Shown here one piece after another: positions 50,032-63,721 of a stretch of DNA of 64,000 nucleotides (position 1 is the stretch's first letter; each line of letters begins with the position of its first letter). The position numbers and the translations under genes are program-made. The notes under the pieces were generated by a model that saw only the letters and a program-made list of their open reading frames with translations, made no database searches and had not been told where the DNA came from. The stretch comes from Cardinalis cardinalis (lineage: Eukaryota > Chordata > Aves > Passeriformes > Cardinalidae): NCBI GenBank assembly GCA_014549065.1, contig JACDOX010000325.1:310001-374000 (forward strand), in the 5' to 3' direction.

Positions 50032-53000
50032 TCTCTCTTCAAAAATTAATCCTGGAATTAACGTGATTCATTCGAAAACTTACCAAGTGTTGTCTTGTAA
50101 GAATTATTATGCATGAACACCTGTAAGGAACCAGCTATTAATAGTACCAATGAAACTGTCACACAAAAACAAAGAAGTGCTACTTGTGGCCCTGTGATTA
50201 AGGCTGTGTCAGCAGTTTGGTTTTCATGACTTTAACCCCCAGCTGTAAAAACGGCCTTCAGTAGAGGCAAGCTTACTGAGCCAGTATCCACAGGAGCACA
50301 GTTTCTGCTTCCACTGGGTGAAGCACAAGAGTCAACTATGTTTTAATACATGGTCTTCAAATAGTAAGATCCAGAATCTGCAAATAATTGTTTTGGGAAA
50401 CAATAATGACCAAACAGGACTACACCTTGAAAGACAGTTTGATAAATACTGCAAGACAGAAACTTAGTAGAGCACAAGAAACAGAGAAATAAGAATTTGT
50501 GATGTTCTGTTTTGGCATACATTCTTCAAGAATTAGAGGTATTCCAAAGAAACTGCCTGCTAATGCACATTTCATAGCTATAGATCTTCATAACTTGGCC
50601 ACCTTTCGCTGAAACACAGAACGGCATTAACAGATTTATGTTTCAAAAGGCACCATTTGAGATTCTTCAAGCAAGCAATCCATAACCAAATAAGCAATGA
50701 TTAGACCTGTGCATACACAAAATTAAAAGCCCCACTTATGCTGACACAAGTCTCACATCTGACCCAAACAAACAGGAAAAATGCAGTATTTCAAACACAT
50801 CTTAGGGGATGTATTACTCAAGGTCCTGCAACAAAATAGCATGTTCTTTTAAATAAAAAACAGAGTTAAACTCTAAACAGAATGTAACCACAACCCAAAA
50901 GAAACTTCTTCACAATGTGTTTGGATGCTTCAGGCACCACCCTGAATTTTATTCCATTTTGCTGTTAAGTTTAAATTACAAAAAACATTACAGATTAGCT
51001 TAGAAGGCTAACACCCTTGACTGCCTCAGTATGGAAAAGCAGTAATGTCTCTTAGTTGCAATAATAAAATAATTTAATTAAACACTGAATTTTAACAGGC
51101 TGATTCCCCCACACATACATACTATGAACTATGTTTCCTCCATAAGCATACAGACAAAGGCAATACAGTGCTGCTGTAAAGATAGAAACAAAGTTGGTTT
51201 TCATCCCGGCCTTTCCTACATTTTTTTCTCTTTATCCCACATTAAAACAAAGCCTCCTTATTGAGACAATCAGAAGAACACATGGAACTCAAAACACTTA
51301 AAGGCAATACATCTGACAAATTGTGTAGATTTATAAACTTTCCCCTTCTTCATCTTTCCCTCAATCCCAAAACTACAGGAGGGAAAGCTGAACACACACA
51401 CACACCCCCAAAGTCAGATAATTAGCAAATACCACTCTCATAAGTCCAAATTATCTCTTAGTGAAAGCAATTAAAAAAAAAAAACTTCAAAACCACCAGC
51501 ACTGAAACATCAAGAGCTGATCTGGATGAAACAGCGGACANTTCACTCAGCTTTCTGAATGGCTCACAAGATCAGAGACCCTCACTAGGATTGTGGGCTT
51601 TTACTTCCCTCAAAAGAATCACTCTTAATTGGCTTTTGATCACTATTTCCATTTTCTTATCGTCTAGGGCTATGAACTGGCCCTATCCTGCTCTTCAGCA
51701 CACAGAGACAATACAGCAGCTGCCAGCATTTGTGAGTAAACACAGGGAAGTTTTACAAGGGGAAGATGGACAGTCACACAGCCAAGTACCACAGTCTCCA
51801 TNAATCAATAACCAACCCTCCAAAACTGTTTGGAAACAAAACCACTCAATTTCTGCCTGGAAACTTGGTTTAACATCAAAGTCACAGTACACACATGAAA
51901 GCAACATAACACATTACTGAGATCAGGCAAAGTGATAAATGAAACACACTGGTCAATCCCTCAAAATACAAAGAAGACCAGAAACAGAGAGGCTGTGCAG
52001 TTGATGCTCAGGAGGCAAGCAGGGATTTGGAAGCATTGTTCCTCTTCAGATTAACTCCAAAGCAGCAACCTTATAGTATCTTATAAAAGCACTCAGATCC
52101 CATATCTTTAGTTGCATATAAATACATTTACTGCACAATATGCTTTTTTTACTAGAAGACAATTCCAGTAACCAAATTCTATCATCTTGGTTTATCCTGT
52201 AAAGTGCTTTCTATAAAATAAATGCTTCCTTACTGCAAGATGAGGTGCTACTCAGGACAATAAAAGTCTAAGTCCCATCAGGTAGCCACCCTCAGCACCT
52301 TTCACACTCAGCAGAGCAGACAGGGAAGCCAGGTGCTGTGAATTGTATTGGCTATAAGCCTAAGTAGGCACCTGCATTTGCTTAAAAAAGCCTGGGCTCC
52401 CACTCACTGAAACAGCTGCCTAGAAAACTGCTCAGGTGTTAAACAGTTAAGCAAGAAAGTTCCCAGCTAAGATGACAGAATCCATCACCAGCAACACCTG
52501 CTTGTATAAATGAAATTATTTGGATTTGACTAATTAGTGGAAGTTCACTGTCACATTTTGAAGTCACACCAAGTGATTCTGAGAAACTCAGCCTATGTAA
52601 CCAGTATCAAGAGTAAGCTCTCTGTCCACCACTGTGGTGGTGGTTACACAGCTTGATACTTGTTACACAGCTTCCCCATCACTTAATGTACTTCAAACAC
52701 ATGTGCACACTCTTATTTTCTGCTTTACACACCTTCATGTCTTCTAAAAATAACTTAAACCATCATTTTACAGTTCTCTCAGTTTATCAAAATGAAAACC
52801 ATGGCATCATAAAGGAATTTCTGTTGTCTTGAATTTGCTTTCGATTTGCCAAGTCTTTGTGGCACNTGCCTTTAACTGATCAAGACACAAGACAGATATA
52901 AGATCCTTGAATATGATGAAAACTAAGAGTTTGCGTGTCACAAAGCAGAATTGCACTCTAAAAGGAATTAGCAATCAGTGTTTTCCCATTTGAGTTACTC

Positions 53001-56000
53001 TACAATTTTAAGAGTAATCTGATCTCTCCTAATGTTTAAACAAGTAAAGCTACAGGCAATGAAATTATTTGAAATTCTAGCCAGACTTCACAACTCAAAA
53101 ATAGCAGCATAATAATGCATTTCTACAAAGATGGCTTCTATAACATGATTAAACAGTGATCCAGCATAAATAGAGTGTGAAAACACAATGATAATACCAA
53201 TGAAAATACAGTAAGAGTAATTTTGGAGACACAGTCAGTCTTAAGATTCTTATTTTATTCTTNAATAATGAAAATCTCTCAAATTAGTAAAAAATTCTCT
53301 TCTCACTGAAAAATGCAGAAATAGGACTTAAACAGTTACACTATATATTCAACTATAAAGTGCTGCAATAAGAACATAGAAACATTTAATGTATTTCAGG
53401 TGACCACAAGAAATTAAACACACAAAGCAAAATCACACAGTTATAATTTTCAGTCTCAGATCAGCTGCAAGTATGACTGTTTTCTTAAAATGGACTAGCA
53501 AGGGCATAAAGCAAAGTTTAGCTCTTAGTCTTTGTAACTTCCCTGCCTTCACATATCAGAATAATTATCCAACTTTATTTTGCCTTCAAAAATAAAATTG
53601 CATATTTTACTGAGCCTGCAGATCTACAACCACAGAGTCCCCACTGCTTGTTCAAAGACCAGCGAGATTCTGGAAAAGCTTCCAGTATCATTTCAAATTC
53701 TGAGGGGAACAAAACCACTTTTTAGCCCAGAGGCTGCGAAGGTCTGCTCACAAAGCCCAGGCTTGGGCTTCAGCACAGCAATGTTTGACCAGTAGCAGTC
53801 ACATCTGCACCACAAAGAAGCTTCTCAGCTGCACCTTTTAAGCATTCCCATGGAGCAGAGAGACCTCAAAAAGATACCTACAAGATGTAAGAGTACAGTA
53901 TTTTGCATGCAGGCTTGAAGAGTTCTGTATCCCTTTCATACTGTTTATCTTGTAGTATTTCACTTCAGAGGCAAACAGCATGCTAAGTTTTGGCAGGAAT
54001 ACATTGACAGACTATTACTGTGTAATCATGGAAAGAATTACACTGACATCAAAACCACAATTATTTAGTTGTATGAAATCCAGACAGCATACCCAGAAAT
54101 TTCAGCTTTCAAAACCAAACGTGCTCCACAGTAATGTTTATGCTCTTAAGAGAGAATATCAGTGCTAAAAAAAGCAGGGACAACAATCAGCAGCCAAAGA
54201 TATGGTGTCTGTTTCTTATTCTTTCAACAGAGAAATATCAATTAAGAGGAAGCTATGGGTCATCAGCAGCCTTACTGATGAAACCATCCAGTGCTAATGC
54301 ATCTGAAGAGATTCTTCATGGACCAAGCAAATACCAGGGGAAAAAAATAAATAACCACACTCCTGACAGCATGCCTGTAATTTGACAAACAGCAACCTAA
54401 ACAGTCAGGTATTGCTACCCAGTTCCAAAATAGCACCAGCAGAAGTTTACAGTAAGACTTAGAGTAATAGTCAGAAGGGACTGCAGCATATCAAGCTAGA
54501 AACATAAAACTCAGGGAAAAAAGGAAAAAGAAAAAAAAATATGTAAAGGAGCAGTCAGAAGTATTTTCTTGACTTTGTGTTTTATTTTCTGCAAGACACA
54601 TATACCAATCTATACACCTTGGGAAAGGCTTATATCTCCATTCATACAGTGTCTTCAAGGTACTTCTGGCACAGCTTCAGACATCCTAGGATACAAATAA
54701 AAAAACTGTCCACTGTTTTCTAAATTGGGGGTTGGGCGGTTTAAAGCTTCCTTTGCAGCATGGCAACATGCTACCTCAGACTGCCTCTGGATCCACAGGA
54801 ACAGTTACCATTTACCTGAGGCATAATCAAGAGCCAAGAGGCACCTCTTGAACAGCTGTGCAGGTGTCAGATATGCAGCAGAAACAAGGCATCTTCTACT
54901 ACTTCCTGTCAAACCATGTCACATTAAAGCAAAAGCACTCACCTAGACACTTAACATGGTATCATTTTTTCCTTCTGCATTAGAATTCACCACACAGGCT
55001 GTAGGAATTCTCCTCTGAGAAGAATTTCCAAGCAGCAGTAAATTGGTCAAATTACAACTGAAGCAAAGCCCTGCAGAAACATTTCCTAATATTTGACTAC
55101 ATCTTGCTATACTTAGTGGTTACCCAGATTTTTCTAGAACAAGCATATTTTTTCCTGTTATTTNAAAGGTGTTCAAGCTTGGCAAAAGCAGCACAAGCTG
55201 GTTTANCTACTTGGATACTCCTTGAAAAAGGCCAAGATCTATAGCATTCCACATCAAAGGCAAGCACCTCTTTGCAGCTGACATACCTGTTGGACCAGTG
55301 TGCTTAGCTGAGCATTGTAATGAAGTAGCTGACAATATCACAAGTAACTTGGCTGCACAATGCCAATGTACCATTATTCATCAAACTGCAGTTGTTTCAG
55401 GGTACACAATATCTAATGCCTTCCATGGCACTTACCACTGAACTAACTGCAACCATATCAAAGCCAATGGATGTGTTTTTATACTTACTTTGCTTACTGT
55501 CAAATGACACTGAGTTACAAGGAAAAATTCATATTTCCCATTAAAGAAAAAAAAAGAAAGGAATGAGACTTTAACAATAAATACTCCTGAAGAAGGAAGC
55601 CTGCCTTGGTTATACTGATTTGTGTGTATTTGTGACTAAAATTGTTACAACATTCAAGTTGCATACGAGGAAGTTCAGTTGCTTAACACATGTGAAAAGC
55701 ACAGGTGACAAAAGATAAGCCAGTTCAGATCAATTTGTTTGGCAGGCTTTACAAAAGCTTCATTGTGGATTTAGGTTGTAAAGCCTGTGAACACACTCAA
55801 TAGGAACAAGCCATAAGGGCTTCCAGCAATAGGAACAGGAAACTTGAGAGAATTCCACTCTCTCACCTCACCTTCTATGGTTTTGCTTAACTGAAAGATT
55901 TGGACATAACCGCATCCTCCAGATCACATACATACAACCCAAAGGAATTCCTTAGCTGAGGGTCTGAAAAAACAATCAGTGGGTTCATATGAAAGAGGCA

Positions 56001-58034
56001 GGAGGTGACAAAAATATTAAAGAGAAAGAAAATCTTTTTATTTTGGTCACTTGGCTAAAAAGTAACCAAAGTAGCAAGAAGAAATTTAGAGCAAGAGAGA
56101 ACATCCACCTGTGAAAGAGGAAGCTGGACATCAACCACGCTGCCACCTTGCTCTTGTGCCGTCATCCACCAAGAGCTTCAAGGAAGCCGTGCTTTCCAAA
56201 ATAAGCCTGAGCTGTGCTGCGACAGCGTAGGAGAAACTGAGCTGACAAGCTTGTAAGAACAGTCACTTAATCAGGACTCTATTCCTGACCCAGAAGTCTG
56301 AAGAAGTTGGGATAAGATTGCTAATAATTGCCAAGAGAAAGAAAGTACTTCCTGCCTTCCAGACTGAATGAAAGCAGAGGCAAGTGCAAAGAAACCCAGC
56401 CTTGGTACTCCTCAAAGACAAGGCGTCTTGTCTCAAGCAACAGGAAGCACCACCAGGATGAACACCAGTATCACAACTGCACTGAAAAGCCGTTTATTCA
56501 ACCTTTTATTTATTATTTATAGGGATCACAGTGGTAGCTTTTGATGTGTTTCTCACACAGGCCATCAGCAGGTTCAAGTACTCCATTTCTCCTTGCCCTT
56601 CTGCATAGCTATCTATTTTCTAAGAAACCGACTCCCTTGTGCAGAAAGCTCAACAGACAAAAGGATCTGAAAGAGATAATGAGAGGGAAAAAAAAAAAGA
56701 CCAAAATTTAGTGGTAGAAGATCAAGTCACATGGAAAAGATTTTTACAAGAGTTCTCTATTCAGATTGGATTGGCTGTAGGTACATGGAGAAGAGGAGGC
56801 TTTAGCTCTTTAAAACTTTAGGAAATAAAGAACTATAGGTTCTGTCTATGCCAGCAGTCACCAGTCTTAATTAAATTTAAAAATCCCAAAACAATTAAAG
56901 ATTAAAGAAGCTGCATGCTGCTGGCAATGGGGTATTCTGTTCTCCTGGACTGTCAGTCCAGGCAGTAGTGTCAAATAGCCCCCTAACCACAGCATCAGAT
57001 GTCATGAGAAATGTTGCCTGCGGAAGTCATCTTCCCAAACCCTATTTGGTTACCATGTGTAGATCTGTTTCATACCTCAGCACCATTAACATGAACTCCA
57101 GCATTTTCTTTTTCCTGGAACACTTTCATTATTTTTCCTACGTTCACAGCAGGTACACATCACAGCACACAGTACCTTATGATTCACTTGTTGTTCTCAA
57201 CGTTTTTCAATCCACATCCTGCATACATCAAGTTCAAACACAAGGAATCAGACTGCCTGCACTGGTCCTCGAATTGAAAGGCTGCTAGCTGAGCCAGGCT
57301 ACCAGAACTTCCCTCTCCAGTATACGACTAAAGAACAGACTTCACTGGCAGTCACAAACACTGAGCAAAGCTGTGCAAAGGTGGAAAGAAAAAAAGGAAG
57401 TTAATACATCAAGGCACACATGAACTAATCCTGTATCAGTTACACTTTTTATTGTGAATACCTTCTAGGTAACTTATGTTCAAATGCCATCACTAACTGC
57501 ATTATTCTGAAAGGCAATGGAATACAGATGGGCTACCCCAGGCACGCACAGAGAGCAACCAAAGTCCTGGACTCCCAGTCCTAGAAGAAGACAAAAGCCC
57601 TGCACATACTGGTGTAGAGTATAAACCATATGAAAGAGCAAAACATTGAACCATGTATTTATAGATGGCTACTACTGCAGAAGTTGAATTAGTCTATCTA
57701 GTAGCCCTCCTCTTTCCAAAAGGGAGTCAAGGCAATCAAAATTTGTACAAATAGGGTCTCTGTTTTCAGAAAATATTCTAGTCTTCCATTTCAGTATTTG
57801 TTATACTACTTTACTCAGTAAGATGCCTTTTTCTCAAGAGTTTTGGGTGACAATCAATAGCAGCACTCGTCATCTATATCCTGTAAAGGGAAAATACCTG
57901 GAATTANATTTTAGGAAAGCTTAGTTTCATGTCAGAGCCACTATTCATTTGCTGCAAATTATTTTCAACAAGCCCCTTATGCCATCTTGTCACAAACTGC
58001 AGGTGGTTCCACTTCCAATCCTGTGGAGTGGTCA
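50032..58034. other. Unique intronic sequence
   Basis: Eight kilobases of AT-rich intron with a short CA run (51.39 kb), a ttacacagctt direct repeat at about 52643-52673, and a 19-bp palindromic CCTGGACTG/CAGTCCAGG pair at about 56944-56962. No gene was recognised. Confidence 0.7.
51392..51405. repeat. Short (CA)n run
   Basis: Seven AC dinucleotides followed by a short C run. It is near the lower limit for a microsatellite. Confidence 0.75.
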
Positions 58035-58220
58035 TAACATCGTACAACCTTATATTGAAAGGGACTTCTGTGCAGTTCAAGATCCCTGCTGAAGACAGGG
58101 TCAACAAGTGTAGGTTGCTTAGGGCCATGTCCAGTTTGGTTTGGGTTCCTCCAGGGACAGACACTCAACTTCTATAGTCAATTTCTTCTGTGCTTGACAT
58201 CCTCATCATTTAAAACAAAC
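58035..58220 (-). mobile_element. Old, diverged CR1 LINE fragment
   Basis: Ordered matches to the CR1 antisense 3' region can be followed: tattgaaagggacttctg, gatccctgctgaagacaggg, tcaacaagtgtaggttgctt, agggccatgtccagtttggt, ctccagggacagacactcaa, and a tail like 'ctgtgcttgacatcctcatc'. The terminal ATTCTATG-type repeat is eroded. Substitutions and gaps are much more frequent than in the other two copies, implying an older insertion. A short downstream frame crossing it is a chance frame. Confidence 0.8.
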
Positions 58221-58434
58221 CAATCCAATAAAAGCTACCCCAAAAAAACACATACCCTCCCAAGTTTAAAAGAAGCTTCTTGCATTTAAGTTTGTGGCCA
58301 AATTCAGTGCTCCTGCATCTCTGCATCCTCAGATTATGATAAGGATGTTCAATGCACATGAAATCCTCGCTCAACNCTTGGCTACTTAAGAGATAAAAAC
58401 TGAAATACACTACTTGGCTTCAAACAAGACAATA

Positions 58435-58536
58435 TTTGTTTAAATGAACAGGCAGCAATACTAATATTTAGCTTTACTCAGAAACTAAGACTGTTTGTTT
58501 TAATGAAATGGCAGCAATGCTAATATTTACCTTTAG
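58435..58536. repeat. Imperfect tandem duplication, 59-bp period
   Basis: The block starting at 58435 (ggcagcaatactaatattta in its middle) recurs from 58494 (ggcagcaatgctaatattta). About 42 bp of each copy align with few mismatches at a constant 59-bp offset. It is an old local duplication with two copies. Confidence 0.85.
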
Positions 58537-61500
58537 CCAGTTTCAGCAAAGATTATCCTCCTATTTCAATGCGAAAAACCAATCCCTCTGATTTTATCCT
58601 TCTGGCAAACCAACATCCTGTCTCTGGTACAACAGGCTATAATGTTTCTCTACCTGTGTTTTTCAGGTATACACACATTCTCCAGTGACACAGATTCCCA
58701 CCTCGTAGTTTGATCTCAATACTGAAAGAAGCTTTCATAAACATTGTTTAACTGTTTCCTCTACAATTCTTCTCCAAGTAACATTTATTTTATTTTAGCC
58801 ACAGAGTCAAAGAGTTTTATAGTATATGACCCTCTACCAGCTATTCATTTCAGGGGTTTTTTTAAATACTAAGCAATGAGTCATGTTCTGTTATTACTGT
58901 ACTTCGCTCCACTGAGCCTGTCTTGCACAGTTTCACCTCAACAGCCAAATTTTTAAAAAACCAAACAACTTGATCTCAATTTACAACAGCAAATCTTGCT
59001 TTCTCAGTATCTTTTTTTCCCCTCTCTTGATACAGTTAACCTTTCTCCAACTGAACTGTAACTGTGGCGTGAAACTTGTAGTACACCTGTGTAAGTGTTC
59101 AGTGTGTTAGAGGAAGAGCAAAGGCTGTAAACAACTGAATTTTCAGAGCAAAAGACAGAGGCAGACCCAACTCTTTAAGCTCTCTTCAGGCTTGGTTGAA
59201 AGTTCTGAGGTTGCTGCCTTAAGCTTTGCCAAATGGGAGCTGTATTTGACAGAACTGCAGGCAAAGGAGCAGAGGCTGGGGCTAGCGCTGCTGCCGTAAG
59301 AATTCTCACAAGGCAGAGACAACTGCTCCCTTCATCCTCGGTTTGCAGTAGCCTCAGGGCATGTACTGACACTGAGCTCTAATGCATTGCTTCATACTGA
59401 ACTGAGCTTTGAAGTGCCCGCTGAACCATCGTGGTCTACCTTGCTGCCTCTCCTAGAAAAGCACCAGATGCAGATAGATATTATTTACTGCTCATAATCC
59501 AGGGGCCAAGTGGAAAAAGTAGAAACATCAATATATAACCTCATAGTTAGGCTCAGAGAGGTTATTTCTTGGTACTTTTCCAAGAAGTCAAATATTTAAA
59601 TACTTCTACAAGCATCAGTATGAGAAAGACAATCAGACTGACTTCCGTGCTATCAGACATTCTGAATAGATATTTAAGTGCAATTTTAACAGACATTTAG
59701 TCACAAGGTCTAGAAAACAATGCTTTAGAAGTGTACTGCTTTAGTAGCTTCCTGATATAAGNAACAAGCCATGTTTGCATAACTAGAATTAGATTACTAG
59801 CAATACTAGTATTTGATTCAAAACTCCCATTTTTATAGAGTAACTCTTCAAGTTACCAAGGTTTGAAAAGTCCAGCACGTTTATTTTGCAAACACTCTTA
59901 GTCATATTCAAGCTGTTTCAGATTTTTTTTAAAAGTATTTTCACTTAAACACATACAAGAGGTCTGTTTAATTTAAAATACTTTGCTTTAAATGAAGAAA
60001 AAAGTGCTATGCATTACTCACAAGTAGTCTACCAGCAGACCAATACCTACATGACATTTCAGAAATGTTTCATCCATCTAACCACAGCAACTGCCTCACT
60101 CTGGAAGTTATTTTAGCAAAACAGTGAAATGTGGTTCATCCCACTGCTGTGGTGTGAGAAAGATAAAAGAAATCTCAATACTGCAAGAGGAGTATATAAC
60201 ACCACTGGCTACATGCTTAGAGTCTCTTATCAGCAATGCAAGTGCTGGAATGATACTGATTTCACCATAACTCCAAGGGCAAATGCAGAATTTGTAGAGG
60301 TTGATACATCTGCTTTGATTTAACAGAAACTAAGATTCAGCCCTTGGAGCCAGAATGCCATTTAAGTCCTGATCACAGAATTATGAAATTTGCTCTCCTT
60401 TGTGGCTTCACCATGCATGCAGCAAACTCCTCCTGTTCGGCCAGAGGTCAAACTCACCTTATCAGTAACACATTCACCCTTGCAGATACCTGTCCTCTAA
60501 ATGTCTTCTATCTAGAAGAAAGGCAAGTCACCAGAACTGATTTCATTAATGGGTGAAGTTAAGCTGGCAAATACCATGTGCCTCCAGTCTCTCATTTAAC
60601 AGAAGAACTTGTGCAGACAGCCCATCCTTCTCTGGCATGCTGTAAAGTCTCATGAACCCCACTAAAAGTTCCTTAATCAGAAGTTTCAGTTGTGCAATAT
60701 CTCTATGTTGTTTCAGTTAAAAGCTGCATCATCAGTCAACTGCTCCATTATCAAAGTATAACTATCTGAGCTCAACTCTCTCTTCCCATCCTAGAAAGAA
60801 ACCCCCAGCTTTTGTCAGTGGAAAAGGTGAACAATCCACATGTTCATGGTTACACAGAAGTTCTGAAAAATAGTGAGTTTTCTGATTCCAACACTATGAT
60901 TAAGTACACTTGCTGTGCCATCATCTCAACTCAGGAAGAGCTGTTACAGTTCAAGCAGCACCTCACCTGGCCCAAGAGTACTCTAACAAATAGAAGCCCT
61001 ACTCCACAATTGCCCAGAACTGTCATGGTCCACATCCAGCTCAATACTTATCTTTCACCTATCCTCATGTGCCAGGCCCTACAGGGCATTACTTCAGCAA
61101 ACACTCTCAGAGAACAGTGGCCACACACAAACAAAAGCAGGTTCCTTATACAATACAACTGTGCCAGCTTGCTTTTTGCTGTAGCAGAAAGGGCACAGTT
61201 TAAATAAGGGGAGTTTACCATCCAATTCTGTTCTATACTACCTTCAGTCTGAAGAGATCCAAGCTTTATCTCCCACCTTGAAAGAGCAGCAGTTAAAGGA
61301 AGAATTTGAAACAGGCCAATACTCCTTAGCACAGTTGATAAAATAATTGCCTGGGAGAGACAAAGCCTGAACTCTAGCTTCCACTTCAACATATTTGTAC
61401 ATTTTATGCATGGTAACTAAGTTTAAAAACACATTGCACTCTTTCTTCAGATGCAAGTCTCCCTTTCTCACACAGGAAACAAAATCCAAGTCTCACATTT

Positions 61501-63419
61501 CTAGGTGAAAGAAGCGTAAGGAACTCTCTTCAAAGAAGGGAAATAAACAAGTAGTACGTGACCTTCTTTAAAACTCATCTAAGAAAATAGAATCCTGGCA
61601 GTGGATCTTAGAATTATGGAGAACTACACGGCCCCAACAAAGGCCTTTCCTAGCTCTCCACATGTTCCAATGATAAATAATATGCCTGTCAAAAGTTAAG
61701 CTAAGAAGGAGGAGCTGCTTTGGAAACAGACANAGGAATACAGAGAACACAGTACTGAAAGAACCATGGTGTTGTAGCTACAGGCCTCTAACTTACTATC
61801 TTCGATGAAGAGAAATGCACTTCTGCCAACAACCTGGAAGACTTTTCACACAGCACCAAAGGAGTCCTTGGGAAAGCTCTGACTGTGCTCTTGCTAGAAA
61901 TAAACATCAAGCAGAAGTGTTAGTACTCAGAGATCCCTATTTTTTCCTTTTCTCAAACACAGTTACATCTCCTTGTCAGACAGCCCCTTGGAGGGTTCTC
62001 CCCAGCCTGCTATTGGCAGACAGCTGCTAACCCATGAGGAGAGCGTGGAACAAGAAGTGTGGCAAGAACACATGGGACCAAGCATAATGAGGCAAAACAC
62101 AAGCAGCAGGTGAATGTTCAAAGCACAGTGCAGGTTCCCTCAGACAGCAGATGAAAAGCTAGTCTCTGGATTTACTCCCTCACAAAGAACCCACTGGTTC
62201 TTCCACTATAAAATAAAAAGAGAGACAGCACTGACTGTCTCAGAGTAAAAGAGCAACATGTTTGTTTTGACATGTAATTTTTCACAGTGCTCATGGACTT
62301 CTCAACAATCCACATAAGCATCTCACAGTGGATCTGCAAACATACCAGGACAAGTCACAGTTGAAGGGGAAGAAGTTCTTCCATGTATGAAGCTGTCACT
62401 AACTAAATGCAAGCCATAGAGAAAAAATGCTGTTCCACTGGGATTCTAAAACGAGCCTTAATGGCTGCTATACATTACTTACTGAACAAGTTATACCAAT
62501 CACAGGAGATACACCCTCCAAGCAGAAGTCATTCAGTAGCAGCATGTTCCTGGAGATAAGCAATGTGAAAGGAGAGCAAATTTTCCCAGGTAGTGGGAGG
62601 TATCTACATTGCAAATAAGATGTTCCTCAAATATGAGTAAGCATGTCCAGGACAACTTTTCATTTAGCACCCACTTGCCAGCAAAGACAGAGCAATGCAG
62701 ATCTCTGTGTGCACAAACACTCCAACCAACTATCCCAGCTGCCTACTGGAAGTGCAGCAGCACAAGCCACAAACTGCACACATCAACCCTCCTGCACACC
62801 TCACCAGGTTAAAACTCACCACCATCACATCTTTTTTCATCATGCAGAAGTTGTTCCAAGAGAGACTGTGATTTCTTTCTCTTTGAGATCTTTCTTTTTC
62901 CATGCCATCCTTCTCCTGCACCTTCTGCTCAAAGCACCAGGACTCTGAGAGCATCATTATCCCTATGAGTAATATAGCCAAAAAAATTGAAGACTGCAAT
63001 GAAGGTACACAAACACGAAACAGGTGGCCTGGGGAAACGCTTTTGTCATCCATCCAGGTTTCAGGATAAAGTAGGTACTGACTGTACATGCATGGCTGCC
63101 CAGTGTGTCACAGTGGCGACAAGCACCCCTCCTGAGTGACAAGCCTGATCAGGTCGCAACCAACGCTGGCTGCCTCACACCTGCACTGGTACCTTCCCCA
63201 CTGCAGACCTCAGGATGAAGAGTCCCAACACTGGCTCCTTGTACTGTCTTTCCTAGGTGCTGCTCCTTTTTCAGCGATGCTCACTTCACACCTCATCCCT
63301 GCACAGGTTTAGCTGATTTCTCAGGAATTCCTGGTACAGATTACTATTAAACAGTCCAGATAGGAAACAAAAAAAAAGGCATTGCACCCCATCTCGCTCA
63401 CACCAGCAGAGGAACACTG
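58537..63419. other. Unique sequence in the 5' part of GMDS intron 1
   Basis: Ordinary intron that becomes more GC-rich towards the promoter. The longest open frame (60812-61207, plus, 131 codons) has no recognisable domain and no splice or promoter context, so it is not called as a gene. Confidence 0.7.
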
Positions 63420-63654
63420 CAGACCCCGGGGCAGACAAGCCCTACCCACGAGGCGGTCTGTCCGCCTCTGACCCAGCCGGGGGCTGTCAGAGGGAGCTCC
63501 AGCCCGGCGCGGAACTGGTGGCACCAGCGGGGATGTGCCCCGGGGCCCGGGAGCGAAGGCGCCGGGCAGACCCACGCCGAGCCCTCCGCCGCCCCTCTCC
63601 CACGCCCGGCCCCGGCAGTCACGGCCGCCCGCGGGCACCTCGGGGCGGCTCCTG

Positions 63655-63675
63655 CCCATCCCCTCTCCCTCTCCC
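63655..63675 (-). other. Canonical G-quadruplex motif at the start of GMDS intron 1
   Basis: On the gene strand there are four G-tracts: GGG, AGA, GGG, AGA, GGGG, AT, GGG. Loops of 3, 3 and 2 nt satisfy the G3+N1-7 rule. The motif begins about 46 nt after the 5' splice site, so it would also be present in the nascent RNA. Folding is predicted from the pattern only. Confidence 0.7.
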
Positions 63676-63721
63676 TCCGCCGCCGAGAGGGCACGCGAAC
63701 GAGGGGAGCCCCCGCCGTTAC

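Larger units (their letters stand above)
2943..63721 (-). other. GMDS: GMDS intron 1 (about 60.8 kb)
   Basis: The intron starts with GTAAC after exon 1 and ends in CAG before exon 2. It is AT-rich, poor in CpG except for its first few hundred bases and two internal patches, and contains no recognisable exon of another known gene on either strand. Reading frames inside it are short, low-complexity or interrupted. Very long first introns are usual for GMDS, which spans hundreds of kilobases in mammals. Contents are itemised in separate entries. Confidence 0.92.

Noticed and set aside
49449..50066. 205- and 166-codon open frames rich in Lys, Glu, Gly and Arg
   Set aside because: They are made by reading the stop-free 16-bp minisatellite and the N gap; all three frames stay open and no conserved protein is present.
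60812..61207. 131-codon open frame, plus strand
   Set aside because: No recognisable domain, no promoter or splice context, and ordinary intronic composition. Length is within chance for 64 kb on six frames.
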